A DNA stretch of 46,328 nucleotides from IMG/VR virus record IMGVR_UViG_3300032116_000363, positions 1 through 46,328 of that record; one strand, written 5' to 3'. This DNA is from a virus. The notes below the pieces were generated by a model. That model had not been told where the DNA came from. It did no database searches and saw only the letters and a list, made by a program, of their open reading frames with translations. The position numbers and the translations under genes are program-made. Positions 7,435-13,231 of the stretch are shown one piece after another (within the stretch, counting starts at the first letter, position 1; each line of letters opens with the position of its first letter).

Positions 7435-7962
7435 ATGACCCAGCCACAACCTGCCTCAACACTTATTGAATATGTAGCAGTCAGTACGCTCACGACCCAC
7501 CCACGCAATGCGCGTGATGGCGACATTGGAGCCATCATCACCAGCATCCAGCAGAACGGCTGGTTCGGGACAATCGTCGCGCAGAAGTCCACCCGCTACA
7601 TCCTTGCGGGGAACCATCGCTTCATGGCAGCCCGTCAGCTCGGGATGACCCACGTCCCTGTCTTCTGGGTTGATTGCGATGACGAGCGAGCCCTTGCCAT
7701 CCTGATCGCGGACAACCGAACGAGCGATATCGGGCGATGGGATGAGCAGAGCCTGATAGATATCCTCTCCGACCTCCAGCAGTCAGATCTGCTGCTTGGG
7801 ACGGGCTATGACGATGAGGACCTTGCCAAGCTCCTTGGAGACGTGCAGTCAGAGCAGGTGGAGAAGGAGGAGCGCTTGATTGAGTGCCCCAAATGCGGGG
7901 AGCGCTTTAGTGCAGGTGCGAAGAGTCGTCCCCAAAAATCTCGTCTAGATCAGGAGCTGTAA
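7435..7962 (+). CDS. ParB-like nuclease-domain protein with zinc knuckle
   Basis: 175 residues. A ParB N-terminal (sulfiredoxin-like) domain spans about 10-95: THPRNARDGDIGAIITSIQQNG and then LAGNHRFMAARQLG with the GNHR motif at 59-62. CPKC (151-154) near the C-terminus resembles half a zinc ribbon. Phage members of this family often sit near DNA methyltransferases and are thought to act on DNA or nucleotides rather than in partition. No parA is present. The 3' end overlaps the convergent gene 7907-8152. Confidence 0.8.
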   Translation: MTQPQPASTLIEYVAVSTLTTHPRNARDGDIGAIITSIQQNGWFGTIVAQKSTRYILAGNHRFMAARQLGMTHVPVFWVDCDDERALAILIADNRTSDIGRWDEQSLIDILSDLQQSDLLLGTGYDDEDLAKLLGDVQSEQVEKEERLIECPKCGERFSAGAKSRPQKSRLDQEL

Positions 7963-8152
7963 AGCCAGCAGGAACCCCATCCCACAGGATGCGGAACTCC
8001 CCACCCTTCCCAGCCTCATAGTCCTTCTGGAGCCACTCCCCGATGATGGACATGGTGTCCCGCTCGGTCAGGGCGATATCCGATGCCCCATCGTGCTCGA
8101 TGTGCCACATCGGTACCTTGCCAGTTATGCGTGTTACGCGGTACTCGTTCAC
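7907..8152 (-). CDS. Hypothetical protein, leaderless candidate
   Basis: 81 residues on the opposite strand to its neighbours, GTG start at 8152. Composition is protein-like: MWHIEHDGASDIALTERDT and FRILWDGVPAGF. No ribosome-binding site is seen. TAAAAT (8159-8164) ends 6 nt before the GTG, as expected for a leaderless transcript, although no good -35 box is present. Its 3' end overlaps the ParB-like gene by 56 bp. Function unknown. Confidence 0.55.
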   Translation of the reverse strand: MNEYRVTRITGKVPMWHIEHDGASDIALTERDTMSIIGEWLQKDYEAGKGGEFRILWDGVPAGFTAPDLDEIFGDDSSHLH

Positions 8153-8187
8153 CCTGCTATTTTACCGCCCGCCAGCCGCCTGCCCAC

Positions 8188-8216
8188 TTGCCAAGACATC
8201 TGCAACCCACTAGAAT
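8188..8216 (+). promoter_or_regulatory. Promoter for the metallopeptidase gene
   Basis: TTGCCA (8188-8193), 17-bp spacer, TAGAAT (8211-8216), 33 bp before the GTG at 8250. Confidence 0.65.
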
Positions 8217-8249
8217 GGACGAGATATCCACCAGAGCAGAGGAGCCAGT

Positions 8250-8744
8250 GTGACGCGACCGAAGTGGACCAAGTCGTTCATTTTCCAGCTTGACTGGGGT
8301 ACTGGCATGCCAGTCAAGGCGCTCAATCTCTGGGAAGGGAATTTGCGCTTCCTTGAAGAGCTGCTCAAAAAGTACAAGCTGGATTTGGTTCAGGTCTTTA
8401 TCCATTGGCATAAGGACCCCGATGAGATCCACTACTGCGGTGTGACGTGGATGGACGAGCGCCGTATGGCGTTCTGCGCTGGTAACGACAAGGAGACGAT
8501 GCTCCATGAAGTCGCGCATTTGATGATGATGTATCCAGAGCACGATGAGCTCTGGTCCGATCAGCTGCTCACCCTGCACAAGGATAATCTGACGGCCAAA
8601 GAGCTCCGCGTTGCCGATGCCGAGCTGTGCAAGGACTACACCGCAGCCGCAAAAGCCTATAAGAAGCGCTACGGCAAAGAGCCACCCAAGGTGACGAAGC
8701 GTCGCCGAAATAGCGCAGTTGACGAACCAACAGAAAAATCATAG
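8250..8744 (+). CDS. Putative zinc metallopeptidase (HEVAH)
   Basis: 164 residues, GTG start with GGAG 3 nt upstream. HEVAH (86-90) is a zincin motif; a third histidine (His98 in YPEHDELW) and Trp102 follow, resembling SprT/WSS1-like spacing. The C-terminus is lysine and arginine rich. Zinc-dependent peptide cleavage is implied by the motif; the substrate is unknown. Its own promoter separates it from the ParB-like gene. Confidence 0.7.
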   Translation: MTRPKWTKSFIFQLDWGTGMPVKALNLWEGNLRFLEELLKKYKLDLVQVFIHWHKDPDEIHYCGVTWMDERRMAFCAGNDKETMLHEVAHLMMMYPEHDELWSDQLLTLHKDNLTAKELRVADAELCKDYTAAAKAYKKRYGKEPPKVTKRRRNSAVDEPTEKS

Positions 8745-8747
8745 AAT
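8719..8747 (+). promoter_or_regulatory. Promoter for the mazG operon
   Basis: TTGACG (8719-8724), 17-bp spacer, TAGAAT (8742-8747). It overlaps the end of the metallopeptidase gene and serves 8769-9656. Confidence 0.7.
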
Positions 8748-8768
8748 TGCGATAGATAGGGAGGGACA

Positions 8769-9134
8769 GTGAAGCAGACCAAGCTCAGGGAAAACGCGTT
8801 TACGTTCTACCAGCGACATGCCGCCAAGACGGCACGCGCCCACTACTCCTTTGATGACTCACGACACGGGCGTATTGCCGTTGCCTCGATGGGGCTTGCT
8901 GGCGAGACCGGGGAGTTGATTGACGCCCTGAAGAAGTGGATCGGCCACGGGCATGAGCTGAACCTCACCGAGGTGGAGAAGGAGCTTGGAGATATCCTCT
9001 GGTACGTTGCAGAGATTGCGACCACCCTAGAGTTGCGCCTTGATCAAATCGCTGAAAAGAACTACGACAAGTTGGCTGCTCGATACCCAGAAGGATTCTC
9101 TGAGGAGAGGAGTAAAAATCGTGGAGCTTCTTGA
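8769..9134 (+). CDS. mazG: MazG-like nucleotide pyrophosphohydrolase
   Basis: 121 residues, GTG start behind GGGAGG. Residues 38-80 carry MGLAGETGELIDALKKWIGH and EVEKELGDILWYVAEIA, the metal-binding EExxE/ExxD helices of the all-alpha NTP pyrophosphohydrolase fold. Phage MazG proteins hydrolyse non-canonical or regulatory nucleotides; substrate cannot be told here. The following gene overlaps its end. Confidence 0.85.
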   Translation: MKQTKLRENAFTFYQRHAAKTARAHYSFDDSRHGRIAVASMGLAGETGELIDALKKWIGHGHELNLTEVEKELGDILWYVAEIATTLELRLDQIAEKNYDKLAARYPEGFSEERSKNRGAS

Positions 9135-9432
9135 AAACCGCGCACGCGTCGTCAGATTCAATGGGGTTGACGACCATCTGATCGTGTACGACCCCAATGA
9201 GGGGCTATGGTCAGTGATGCGTATCGTAGAGACGAACGACGAGCCACTATATGAACCAAAGCTTGGAGATGGCGAAGCAATGTGGTACAGCACCAATGCT
9301 GCGCTCAATATCCTTGAAGGAGAGCTGCACATCAGCAAGGTCACGACCACACATCGGTCCGAGCTTGCCAAGATCCTCTGGGAAATTCGTACAAGCGACC
9401 CAGAGAGCGAACGAGAGGATGCAGGGCAGTAA
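9121..9432 (+). CDS. Hypothetical protein
   Basis: 103 residues from GTG 9121, with GGAGAGGAG 8 to 16 nt upstream inside the mazG end. Contains two likely beta strands (RARVVRFNGVDDHLIVYD and WSVMRIVE) and an acidic C-terminus. No family recognised. Part of the mazG operon; its last base is the first base of the next ATG. Confidence 0.6.
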   Translation: MELLENRARVVRFNGVDDHLIVYDPNEGLWSVMRIVETNDEPLYEPKLGDGEAMWYSTNAALNILEGELHISKVTTTHRSELAKILWEIRTSDPESEREDAGQ

Positions 9433-9656
9433 TGTACGAAGAGCCATCCCGCATCTGCACTCGATGTAAAGAAGACTGGCCGGACGACGAAGAGTTCTAT
9501 CGCCCAGGGCACAAGCAGTGCCGCGCCTGCGAATATGAGGTCAAACTAGTCGCCCCGTCACGATCTCCTGAGTCGCGGAAAAAGGAGGCGGAGCGGCGCT
9601 CCAAGCGTCGGCGAGATGCTGCCGCTGCTGCACGGAGGGGTAGCTCAGCGGTTTAG
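9432..9656 (+). CDS. Small zinc-finger protein overlapping a tRNA gene
   Basis: 74 residues. CTRC (9-12) and CRAC (30-33) form a treble-clef-like pair, followed by a very basic helix rich in Arg, Lys and Ala (about residues 47-70). This could bind nucleic acid. The last 23 bases of the gene are the first 23 bases of tRNA-Ile, an unusual overlap. Confidence 0.7.
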   Translation: MYEEPSRICTRCKEDWPDDEEFYRPGHKQCRACEYEVKLVAPSRSPESRKKEAERRSKRRRDAAAAARRGSSAV

Positions 9657-9710
9657 AGCACTCGGCTTATATCCGAGCGGTCCTTGGTTCAAATCCAAGC
9701 CCCTCTACCA
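9634..9710 (+). tRNA. tRNA-Ile (anticodon UAU)
   Basis: A 77-base cloverleaf. Acceptor GGAGGGG pairs with CCCCTCT (one G-U at the first pair), D-arm GCTC/GAGC, anticodon stem CTCGG/CCGAG with loop CTTATAT, T-arm CTTGG/CCAAG with loop TTCAAAT, discriminator A and encoded CCA. The anticodon TAT reads the AUA isoleucine codon directly, without needing lysidine modification. A phage with moderate GC would gain from this in a host where AUA is rare. Confidence 0.93.
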
Positions 9711-9904
9711 TCATCTCCTCTTGACACGTGTTTGACGCGCGCTGCGAAAAAAAATATCTGTGCCGGTGGGTGTTTGGGTCAGGTCTTGACACTCGTTGGG
9801 GGGTTGGTGAAAAATCGGCATGGGTGTCCCGCAAAGCCGGGGAGGGGGGGCCGCGGGCGCGGGGTGGGGGTTGAGCGCGTTCCAGCTTCTTTTCGCGCAC
9901 AATG

Positions 9905-9934
9905 AGAGAGGCGGGGATTTCTCCCCGCCTCTCT
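9905..9934. terminator. Bidirectional hairpin between convergent blocks
   Basis: A perfect 13-bp stem (AGAGAGGCGGGGA with its complement) with a 4-nt TTTC loop. It lies between the + strand early operon with its tRNA and the - strand small-gene array, so it can stop transcription from both sides. No strong U-tract on either side. Confidence 0.7.
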
Positions 9935-9954
9935 GGTTTCGCGTTTCGTTTAGT

Positions 9955-10164
9955 TCAATGAATCTGGTTCCAGCAGTCCTCGCAGATTTGGATTTCGTCG
10001 TGGTAGGCGTACTCCTCTCCGTTCCATCCGCTAGGATTTATTGCGAGAGTTTGCGTTGCGGGATTCTCGCAGACGAAGGCGGAGGTTAGTTCCTCAATCT
10101 GGCAACGATTCTCCTCCCCCTTGATGAGAGTCCCGAAGACTTTTCCGAAGTTTACTTCTGCCAT
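9955..10164 (-). CDS. Hypothetical small protein
   Basis: 69 residues, ATG at 10164 behind AAAGGGG. Two cysteines near the C-terminus (ICEDCW) and one near residue 32 suggest a partial zinc site. Last gene of the array in transcription order. It follows 10214-10390 after a 10-bp GAAA-tetraloop hairpin and has no promoter of its own that I can see. Confidence 0.65.
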   Translation of the reverse strand: MAEVNFGKVFGTLIKGEENRCQIEELTSAFVCENPATQTLAINPSGWNGEEYAYHDEIQICEDCWNQIH

Positions 10165-10182
10165 TTTCTTTTCCCCTTTCTT

Positions 10183-10206
10183 GGGGAGGGGCTTTCGCCC
10201 CTCCCC
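10183..10206 (-). terminator. Intergenic GAAA-loop hairpin
   Basis: GGGGAGGGGC, loop GAAA, GCCCCTCCCC (reading the - strand). It sits between two genes with no promoter after it, so it is probably a partial terminator or mRNA-stabilising stem rather than a full stop. Confidence 0.55.
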
Positions 10207-10213
10207 GCTTCCC

Positions 10214-10390
10214 TTACTTTGAGAGGAGGGCGGAGATTTCCTCCGCCATCTCTGCGCCCCAGAGGGCTTCTTCCATCTTCGCTTCTGCGGCGTAGTCTTG
10301 GGCTTCGTCCGAAGCGCAGGACTCGCAGAGAGCGGAGGCTAGGCGATCGGTCCACTCATAGTCCGATCCGCACCAGAGGCACTTTGCCAT
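10214..10390 (-). CDS. Zinc-ribbon small protein
   Basis: 58 residues from ATG 10390 with AAAGGGG 7 nt upstream; an upstream in-frame ATG is ignored because it lies in the leader. CLWC (4-7) and CESC (23-26) make a zinc ribbon; the rest is an acidic helix. The leader holds an 8-bp hairpin (about 10410-10432) directly after the promoter. Confidence 0.7.
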   Translation of the reverse strand: MAKCLWCGSDYEWTDRLASALCESCASDEAQDYAAEAKMEEALWGAEMAEEISALLSK

Positions 10391-10441
10391 CTCGTTTTCC
10401 CCTTTCTCTTGGGAGAGGCTTTCTGCCTCCCCTCTGGTACT

Positions 10442-10470
10442 ATTCTCGCCGATAATGGGCAAGAATACAA
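10442..10470 (-). promoter_or_regulatory. Promoter of 10214-10390
   Basis: Reading the - strand: TTGTAT (10465-10470), 17-bp spacer, GAGAAT. Weaker than the other array promoters. Confidence 0.5.
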
Positions 10471-10485
10471 GCCCCAATCTCCGGA

Positions 10486-10501
10486 TAGAACATGCGTTCT
10501 A
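10486..10501. promoter_or_regulatory. LexA-like operator (GAAC-N4-GTTC)
   Basis: Perfect inverted repeat TAGAAC-ATGC-GTTCTA, containing the GAAC-N4-GTTC core of Gram-positive LexA boxes. It is 16 bp upstream of the -35 box of the 10214-10390 promoter. A further GTTCTA half-site follows at about 10506. Confidence 0.4.
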
Positions 10502-10536
10502 TTTTGTTCTAGCCGCTGGTCTGGCGCGCGTGGTAT

Positions 10537-10580
10537 GCATTACGCATAACCCATAACCCATAACCTATAACCCCTAACCG
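10537..10580. repeat. ATAACCC heptamer run 1
   Basis: Begins TGCATTACGCATAACC and continues as degenerate ATAACCC/CTAACC units. Located between the leader side of one gene cassette and the 3' hairpin (10582-10605) of the next. Confidence 0.7.
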
Positions 10581-10613
10581 AAGGGGAGAGGCTTTCGCCT
10601 CTCCCCTCTCTGG

Positions 10614-10772
10614 TTAGATTCTGCCTTGCCTTCTTGCCCTGTCGTAGGCTTCTGCTTTCTCCCAGAGATCGTCCTGCTTTCTCTGGTAGTTTTCCAGCTT
10701 CTGGATCACCAGAATCCCTACCATTACCACGAGTGCGCCAGTCGTTGCGCCAGTCAAGAACACCTCAAACAT
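10614..10772 (-). CDS. Small single-pass membrane protein
   Basis: 52 residues from ATG 10772 (AAAGGGG 6 nt upstream). Residues 5-23 (FLTGATTGALVVMVGILVI) form one transmembrane helix, followed by a highly charged cytoplasmic-type helix with KQDDLWEKAEAYDRARRQ. It resembles small phage membrane proteins or spanin-like stubs but lacks a lipobox. Own promoter, own 6-bp leader hairpin, and a 10-bp 3' hairpin. Confidence 0.7.
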   Translation of the reverse strand: MFEVFLTGATTGALVVMVGILVIQKLENYQRKQDDLWEKAEAYDRARRQGRI

Positions 10773-10819
10773 TTGCTTTCCCCTTTCACTCTTGCGGGGT
10801 CATCTGCCCCGCTGCCTAT

Positions 10820-10848
10820 ACTATGCCAGAGAGTCGCGCCAGAGTCAA
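10820..10848 (-). promoter_or_regulatory. Promoter of 10614-10772
   Basis: TTGACT (10843-10848), 17-bp spacer, CATAGT (10820-10825); a TAGTAT with 19-bp spacing overlaps it. The transcript would begin just before the hairpin GCGGGG-N7-CCCCGC. Confidence 0.65.
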
Positions 10849-10911
10849 GAGCCAAGATGCGGCCCAGCCGCCGGCTGTGCCTGCCCGCGTATGCGTGGAG
10901 CTGTCTGCTGT

Positions 10912-10970
10912 ATGCCATAACCTATAACTCATAATCTATAACTTATAACTTATAACCCATAATCCGTAAG
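10912..10970. repeat. ATAACY heptamer run 2
   Basis: Tandem units such as CATAACC, TATAACT, CATAATC, TATAACT and TATAACCC, period about 7, ending at the 3' hairpin of 11012-11203. Confidence 0.7.
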
Positions 10971-10974
10971 TGGC

Positions 10975-11006
10975 GGCGAGGAGGAGAGGGGAATCCCCTC
11001 CTCGCC
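10975..11006 (-). terminator. 3' hairpin of 11012-11203
   Basis: 10-bp stem GGCGAGGAGG/CCTCCTCGCC immediately after the stop codon. No U-tract. Confidence 0.55.
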
Positions 11007-11011
11007 TGTTG

Positions 11012-11203
11012 CTATTCTCGCCAGCCGCAGGCTGCGCACCTGCCTGTGAGTAGGGCTGTGAGTGAAGCATCCGTCCCCGCCTTCAGGCACTCGCAGGAGT
11101 CCAGAATCTCGCGCACCTGCGCGTCAATCATCTGCTCCCACATTGCCTCTGCCTGCTCCTCCCATCCCGTCCCGTAGTCGTCCATCTCGTTGTAGTCCAT
11201 CAT
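11012..11203 (-). CDS. Hypothetical acidic Cys-containing protein with structured leader
   Basis: 63 residues, ATG at 11203 with AGGGGAG 3 nt upstream. The N-terminal half is acidic and aromatic (DYNEMDDYGTGWEEQAEAMW). Four cysteines at the C-terminus (CECL and CAAC) could bind zinc. No family recognised. Its mRNA begins with the complex folded leader at 11221-11280. Confidence 0.65.
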   Translation of the reverse strand: MMDYNEMDDYGTGWEEQAEAMWEQMIDAQVREILDSCECLKAGTDASLTALLTGRCAACGWRE

Positions 11204-11220
11204 CTCTCCCCTTTCTTTTT

Positions 11221-11280
11221 AGAGGGGGTGCCAGCAGGTCCCTCGCAGGAGTCCCTAGGCTGGTCTTACCTCTGCCCTCT
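11221..11280 (-). ncRNA. Structured 5' leader, copy B (possible riboswitch-like element)
   Basis: Reading the - strand, +1 falls on the A of AGAGGG, 6 nt after the -10 box. P1 AGAGGG/CCCTCT closes a core that begins CAGAGGTAAGACCA. P2 is CCAGC/GCTGG, and a terminal loop contains TCCTGCGAGGG. Copy A at 17074-17135 keeps the core letters but changes both strands of P1 and P2 in a pairing-preserving way. I do not recognise a known riboswitch class. Confidence 0.6.
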
Positions 11281-11286
11281 GGATAC

Positions 11287-11315
11287 ATAATGCCACGCCC
11301 ACGCTCTGGTGTCAA
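11287..11315 (-). promoter_or_regulatory. Promoter of 11012-11203
   Basis: TTGACA (11310-11315), 17-bp spacer, CATTAT (11287-11292). Confidence 0.7.
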
Positions 11316-11380
11316 GTAGTCATTGTGGCGGGCAGATGCCGGCAGACCACCACCGCACACGGCCGCGCGCGATACCTGCT

Positions 11381-11432
11381 ATGCCATAAGTCATAACCCG
11401 TAAGTCATAAGCTATAACCCATAAGTCATAAC
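11381..11432. repeat. ATAAGT/ATAACC heptamer run 3
   Basis: Alternating CATAAGT, CATAACC, CGTAAGT, CATAAGC, TATAACC, CATAAGT and CATAACG. Same 7-base period as the other runs. Confidence 0.7.
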
Positions 11433-11614
11433 GAAGTGGCGGCCACGGCCTCGAGTCTGGACCTAGTGCCCGGTATCGGCCTCGTAGATGGGCCTAGGAG
11501 CCACCAGGAGCCGCGAAACGTGCCCGGGTGCTGTCTTGGTACTCCTAGCGAGCTGTGAGCCACTTTTGGGCATCTTTGGACGTATGCCGGGTGAATAGTT
11601 TGGGGCAATAAGAA
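11433..11614. other. About 180 bases without a supported gene
   Basis: GC-rich with CCGGGTG/CCCGGGTG and GAGCCAC/CCACCAGGAGCC repeats. The only long frame (11426-11764, - strand) has unnatural composition and overlaps the better gene 11662-11865. No promoter pointing into it is clear. Possibly an RNA or a site; nothing firm. Confidence 0.4.
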
Positions 11615-11646
11615 GCCCCGCCCCCAGGCGTACCCAGGGACGGGGC
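11615..11646 (-). terminator. Terminator of 11662-11865
   Basis: GCCCCG/CGGGGC outer stem with an inner CCC-GGG stem, followed on the - strand by TTCTTATT. Confidence 0.7.
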
Positions 11647-11661
11647 GAGTCCAACCGGGGA

Positions 11662-11865
11662 CTAGGCTTCGTATAGATCGCCCAACTTCACCAGGGCGGC
11701 TAGCGCCTGGTCCAGGGAGCCACCCTGGGGGATTGCTTCGGAGCCGGGCTGGGAGTCCAGCCACTCGGCGGCTTCCCCGCCGGCTTGATCCATGAGGCGG
11801 ATTGCCACCGCCAGGGCTTCGGCGGCTTCTACGATTGCCGCCCGGAGTTCTTGTTGCTCCGTCAT
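11662..11865 (-). CDS. Hypothetical helical protein
   Basis: 67 residues, ATG at 11865 with GGGGGAGG upstream. Alanine-rich amphipathic helices (LRAAIVEAAEALAVAIRLMD; LDQALAALVKLGDLYEA) suggest a small helical bundle or coiled coil. No family recognised. Leader carries a CCAGGA-GAA-TCCTGG hairpin. Confidence 0.65.
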   Translation of the reverse strand: MTEQQELRAAIVEAAEALAVAIRLMDQAGGEAAEWLDSQPGSEAIPQGGSLDQALAALVKLGDLYEA

Positions 11866-11924
11866 TGATTACCTCCCCCAGGATTCTCCTGGATTGTGTG
11901 GGCTACACTCGTCCCACTTCCACA

Positions 11925-11953
11925 AGTTTATTCCAGCCCGGGCACTATGTCAA
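11925..11953 (-). promoter_or_regulatory. Promoter of 11662-11865
   Basis: TTGACA (11948-11953), 17-bp spacer, TAAACT (11925-11930). Confidence 0.75.
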
Positions 11954-12000
11954 GCCCCAAAAACGAGGGTGGGGGGAGGAGCTACCCTCCCCCGTCCCCG

Positions 12001-12138
12001 CTAGTTTCCCGTAGCCTCCGCCTCCGCCATCGCCTCCGCGTCTTGGGCGTAGGACTCATAGCATCCCCGGCAGACCGTATCCCAGCAGTCCCCATCAATC
12101 ACGATAGTTTCTGCCCCGCACTCTACGCACTCAATCAT
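12001..12138 (-). CDS. Small zinc-ribbon protein
   Basis: 45 residues from ATG 12138. CVEC (4-7) and CRGC (23-26) give a four-cysteine zinc site, with a short acidic, Ala/Glu-rich tail. Too short for most gene finders, but it has a perfect promoter and a long structured leader (12179-12252). The ribosome-binding site is weak (GGGGGT, 6 nt). Confidence 0.65.
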   Translation of the reverse strand: MIECVECGAETIVIDGDCWDTVCRGCYESYAQDAEAMAEAEATGN

Positions 12139-12178
12139 GTTCTACCCCCTACTACACTCGCCCCAGCTAGGGCTATTG

Positions 12179-12252
12179 AGAGGGGCGGGATTTGGTACAC
12201 CGACAACGGCTACCGAGTTGGTAGGTGGCGTGTGGCCTCCCTCAACCCCTCT
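12179..12252 (-). ncRNA. Structured 5' leader, type C
   Basis: +1 would again fall on the first A of P1, 6 nt after the -10. P1 AGAGGGG/CCCCTCT (7 bp) encloses small stems: GGC-CACAC-GCC, CTACC-AACTC-GGTAG and CCG-TTGT-CGG. An outer GGGA/TCCC is possible. The internal sequence differs from copies A and B, so this is probably a separate leader type. Only one copy is seen, so the fold has no covariation support. Confidence 0.45.
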
Positions 12253-12258
12253 ACAAGT

Positions 12259-12287
12259 AGAATACTACGCCCAGCGGCTCATGTCAA
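12259..12287 (-). promoter_or_regulatory. Promoter of 12001-12138
   Basis: TTGACA (12282-12287), 17-bp spacer, TATTCT (12259-12264). Confidence 0.75.
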
Positions 12288-12344
12288 GTAGTTGCGCGCC
12301 CGGCATCGCCCCTCGATCGAGTGAGTACCTCGTGCCGGGGACTA

Positions 12345-12390
12345 TGCATTATGCATAATTCGTAACCGCTATAACCTATAACCCGTAGCT
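12345..12390. repeat. ATAACC heptamer run 4 with ATTATGCATAAT palindrome
   Basis: Perfect 12-bp palindrome at 12348-12359, then CGTAACC, TATAACC, TATAACCC and CGTAGC units. Confidence 0.65.
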
Positions 12391-12391
12391 A

Positions 12392-12415
12392 GGGCGGGGG
12401 CCGTAACCCCCGCCC
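12392..12415 (-). terminator. 3' hairpin of 12425-12652
   Basis: GGGCGGGGG/CCCCCGCCC 9-bp stem, 6-nt loop, directly after the stop codon. No U-tract. Confidence 0.55.
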
Positions 12416-12424
12416 CGCTACCGT

Positions 12425-12652
12425 TTAGATCATCGCCCGATAGTTGGCGTATGCATCAACGATGTCGCCGCTACCGAGATAATCGCCAGACACCCGCGCG
12501 ATAAATGCCGCCGATACCATGAGCTCAAGCGCGGCGGATACGCTATCCGTGGCGGCTAGCCTATCGGCGTATGTCTCATCATCGCCCGCATACACTTCGG
12601 AGAGGCTCTCAATGAGGCTCTCGTCATTTTTGATGGTCTCCAAGATGTCCAT
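12425..12652 (-). CDS. Hypothetical acidic helical protein
   Basis: 75 residues, ATG at 12652 with GGGGGG 5 nt upstream. Acidic and Ala/Ser-rich helices throughout; no cysteines and no recognised family. Its promoter is close to consensus and a TTGTTACA operator cluster lies 22 bp upstream of the -35 box, so its expression may be controlled by that operator's protein. Confidence 0.65.
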   Translation of the reverse strand: MDILETIKNDESLIESLSEVYAGDDETYADRLAATDSVSAALELMVSAAFIARVSGDYLGSGDIVDAYANYRAMI

Positions 12653-12699
12653 GACACCCCCCTATACACTCATGCGGCTGTATCTCAACCGCTACACCT

Positions 12700-12728
12700 A
12701 CTATAGCGCGGTATGGCGATAATGTCAA
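12700..12728 (-). promoter_or_regulatory. Near-consensus promoter of 12425-12652
   Basis: TTGACA (12723-12728), 17-bp spacer, TATAGT (12700-12705). The transcript begins close to a 7-bp hairpin GCGGTTG-AGATA-CAGCCGC. Confidence 0.8.
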
Positions 12729-12750
12729 TACTCCTGGGGGGTATAGCCGA

Positions 12751-12804
12751 TTGTTACAATGTAACAATACTCGATTGTTACAATCCCGGATTGTTACATG
12801 TTAC
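12751..12804. promoter_or_regulatory. TTGTTACA operator cluster 1
   Basis: Three sites: TTGTTACA-A-TGTAACAA, a perfect palindrome at 12751-12767; TTGTTACAAT at 12775-12784; and TTGTTACATGTTAC at 12791-12804. Likely bound by a dimeric regulator. Confidence 0.55.
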
Positions 12805-12843
12805 GCCATAACCTATAACTCGATAACCCCTAACCGGCCTAAC
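12804..12843. repeat. ATAACC heptamer run 5
   Basis: CATAACC, TATAACT, CGATAACCC, CTAACC and CCTAAC units between operator cluster 1 and the 3' hairpin of the next gene. Confidence 0.65.
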
Positions 12844-12855
12844 TGCTGGAGCTAC

Positions 12856-12885
12856 CCCCCCCCGCCCTTTATAGGGGCGGGGGGT
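12856..12885 (-). terminator. 3' hairpin of 12894-13139
   Basis: CCCCCCGCCC/GGGGCGGGGGG-type stem with TTTATA in the loop, next to the stop codon. Confidence 0.55.
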
Positions 12886-12893
12886 GCTGGGCT

Positions 12894-13139
12894 CTACTGC
12901 TCGGCTACCATCACGACGATATAGCCCGCCGCGCCTGTCGTAGGCTCTAGCCGCGCGCCATACTTGCCCGCGCTTCGTGACTCACGCACCACGCGCCAGT
13001 CACCTAGTAGCACCTCGGCGGTGTCGTAGGCTTCACGCTCGGCGATCCTGTTAGCATCGGCGAGTGTTGCGAGTCCGATAATCTCGGAGATTCCGTCAAA
13101 CTCGGGCCCGCTCTTATCAACCACTACCACCTTGTACAT
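12894..13139 (-). CDS. Hypothetical protein
   Basis: 81 residues, ATG at 13139 with AGGAGGTG 5 nt upstream. Begins with a beta strand (YKVVVVDKS), then a helix with an ADANRIAEREA pattern, then strands (WRVVRES and GYIVVMVAEQ). A small alpha/beta protein of unknown family. Standard cassette with promoter and 6-bp leader hairpin. Confidence 0.7.
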   Translation of the reverse strand: MYKVVVVDKSGPEFDGISEIIGLATLADANRIAEREAYDTAEVLLGDWRVVRESRSAGKYGARLEPTTGAAGYIVVMVAEQ

Positions 13140-13184
13140 TTAGCACCTCCTACACTCTTGCGGAGCTTCTACCCCGCTGCTATC

Positions 13185-13213
13185 AGTTTAAGGGATAGGG
13201 GCGGAGGAGTCAA
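13185..13213 (-). promoter_or_regulatory. Promoter of 12894-13139
   Basis: TTGACT (13208-13213), 17-bp spacer, TAAACT (13185-13190). Confidence 0.75.
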
Positions 13214-13231
13214 TCCCCCGCCCCGCCCCCT

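Noticed and set aside
9721-9800. + strand promoters at the TTGACA boxes after the tRNA
   Set aside because: No acceptable -10 box at 16-18 bp and the downstream sequence leads only into the convergent terminator.
11426-11764. 112-residue - strand frame
   Set aside because: Overlaps the better supported gene 11662-11865, crosses its terminator and has unnatural Pro/Arg/Trp composition.
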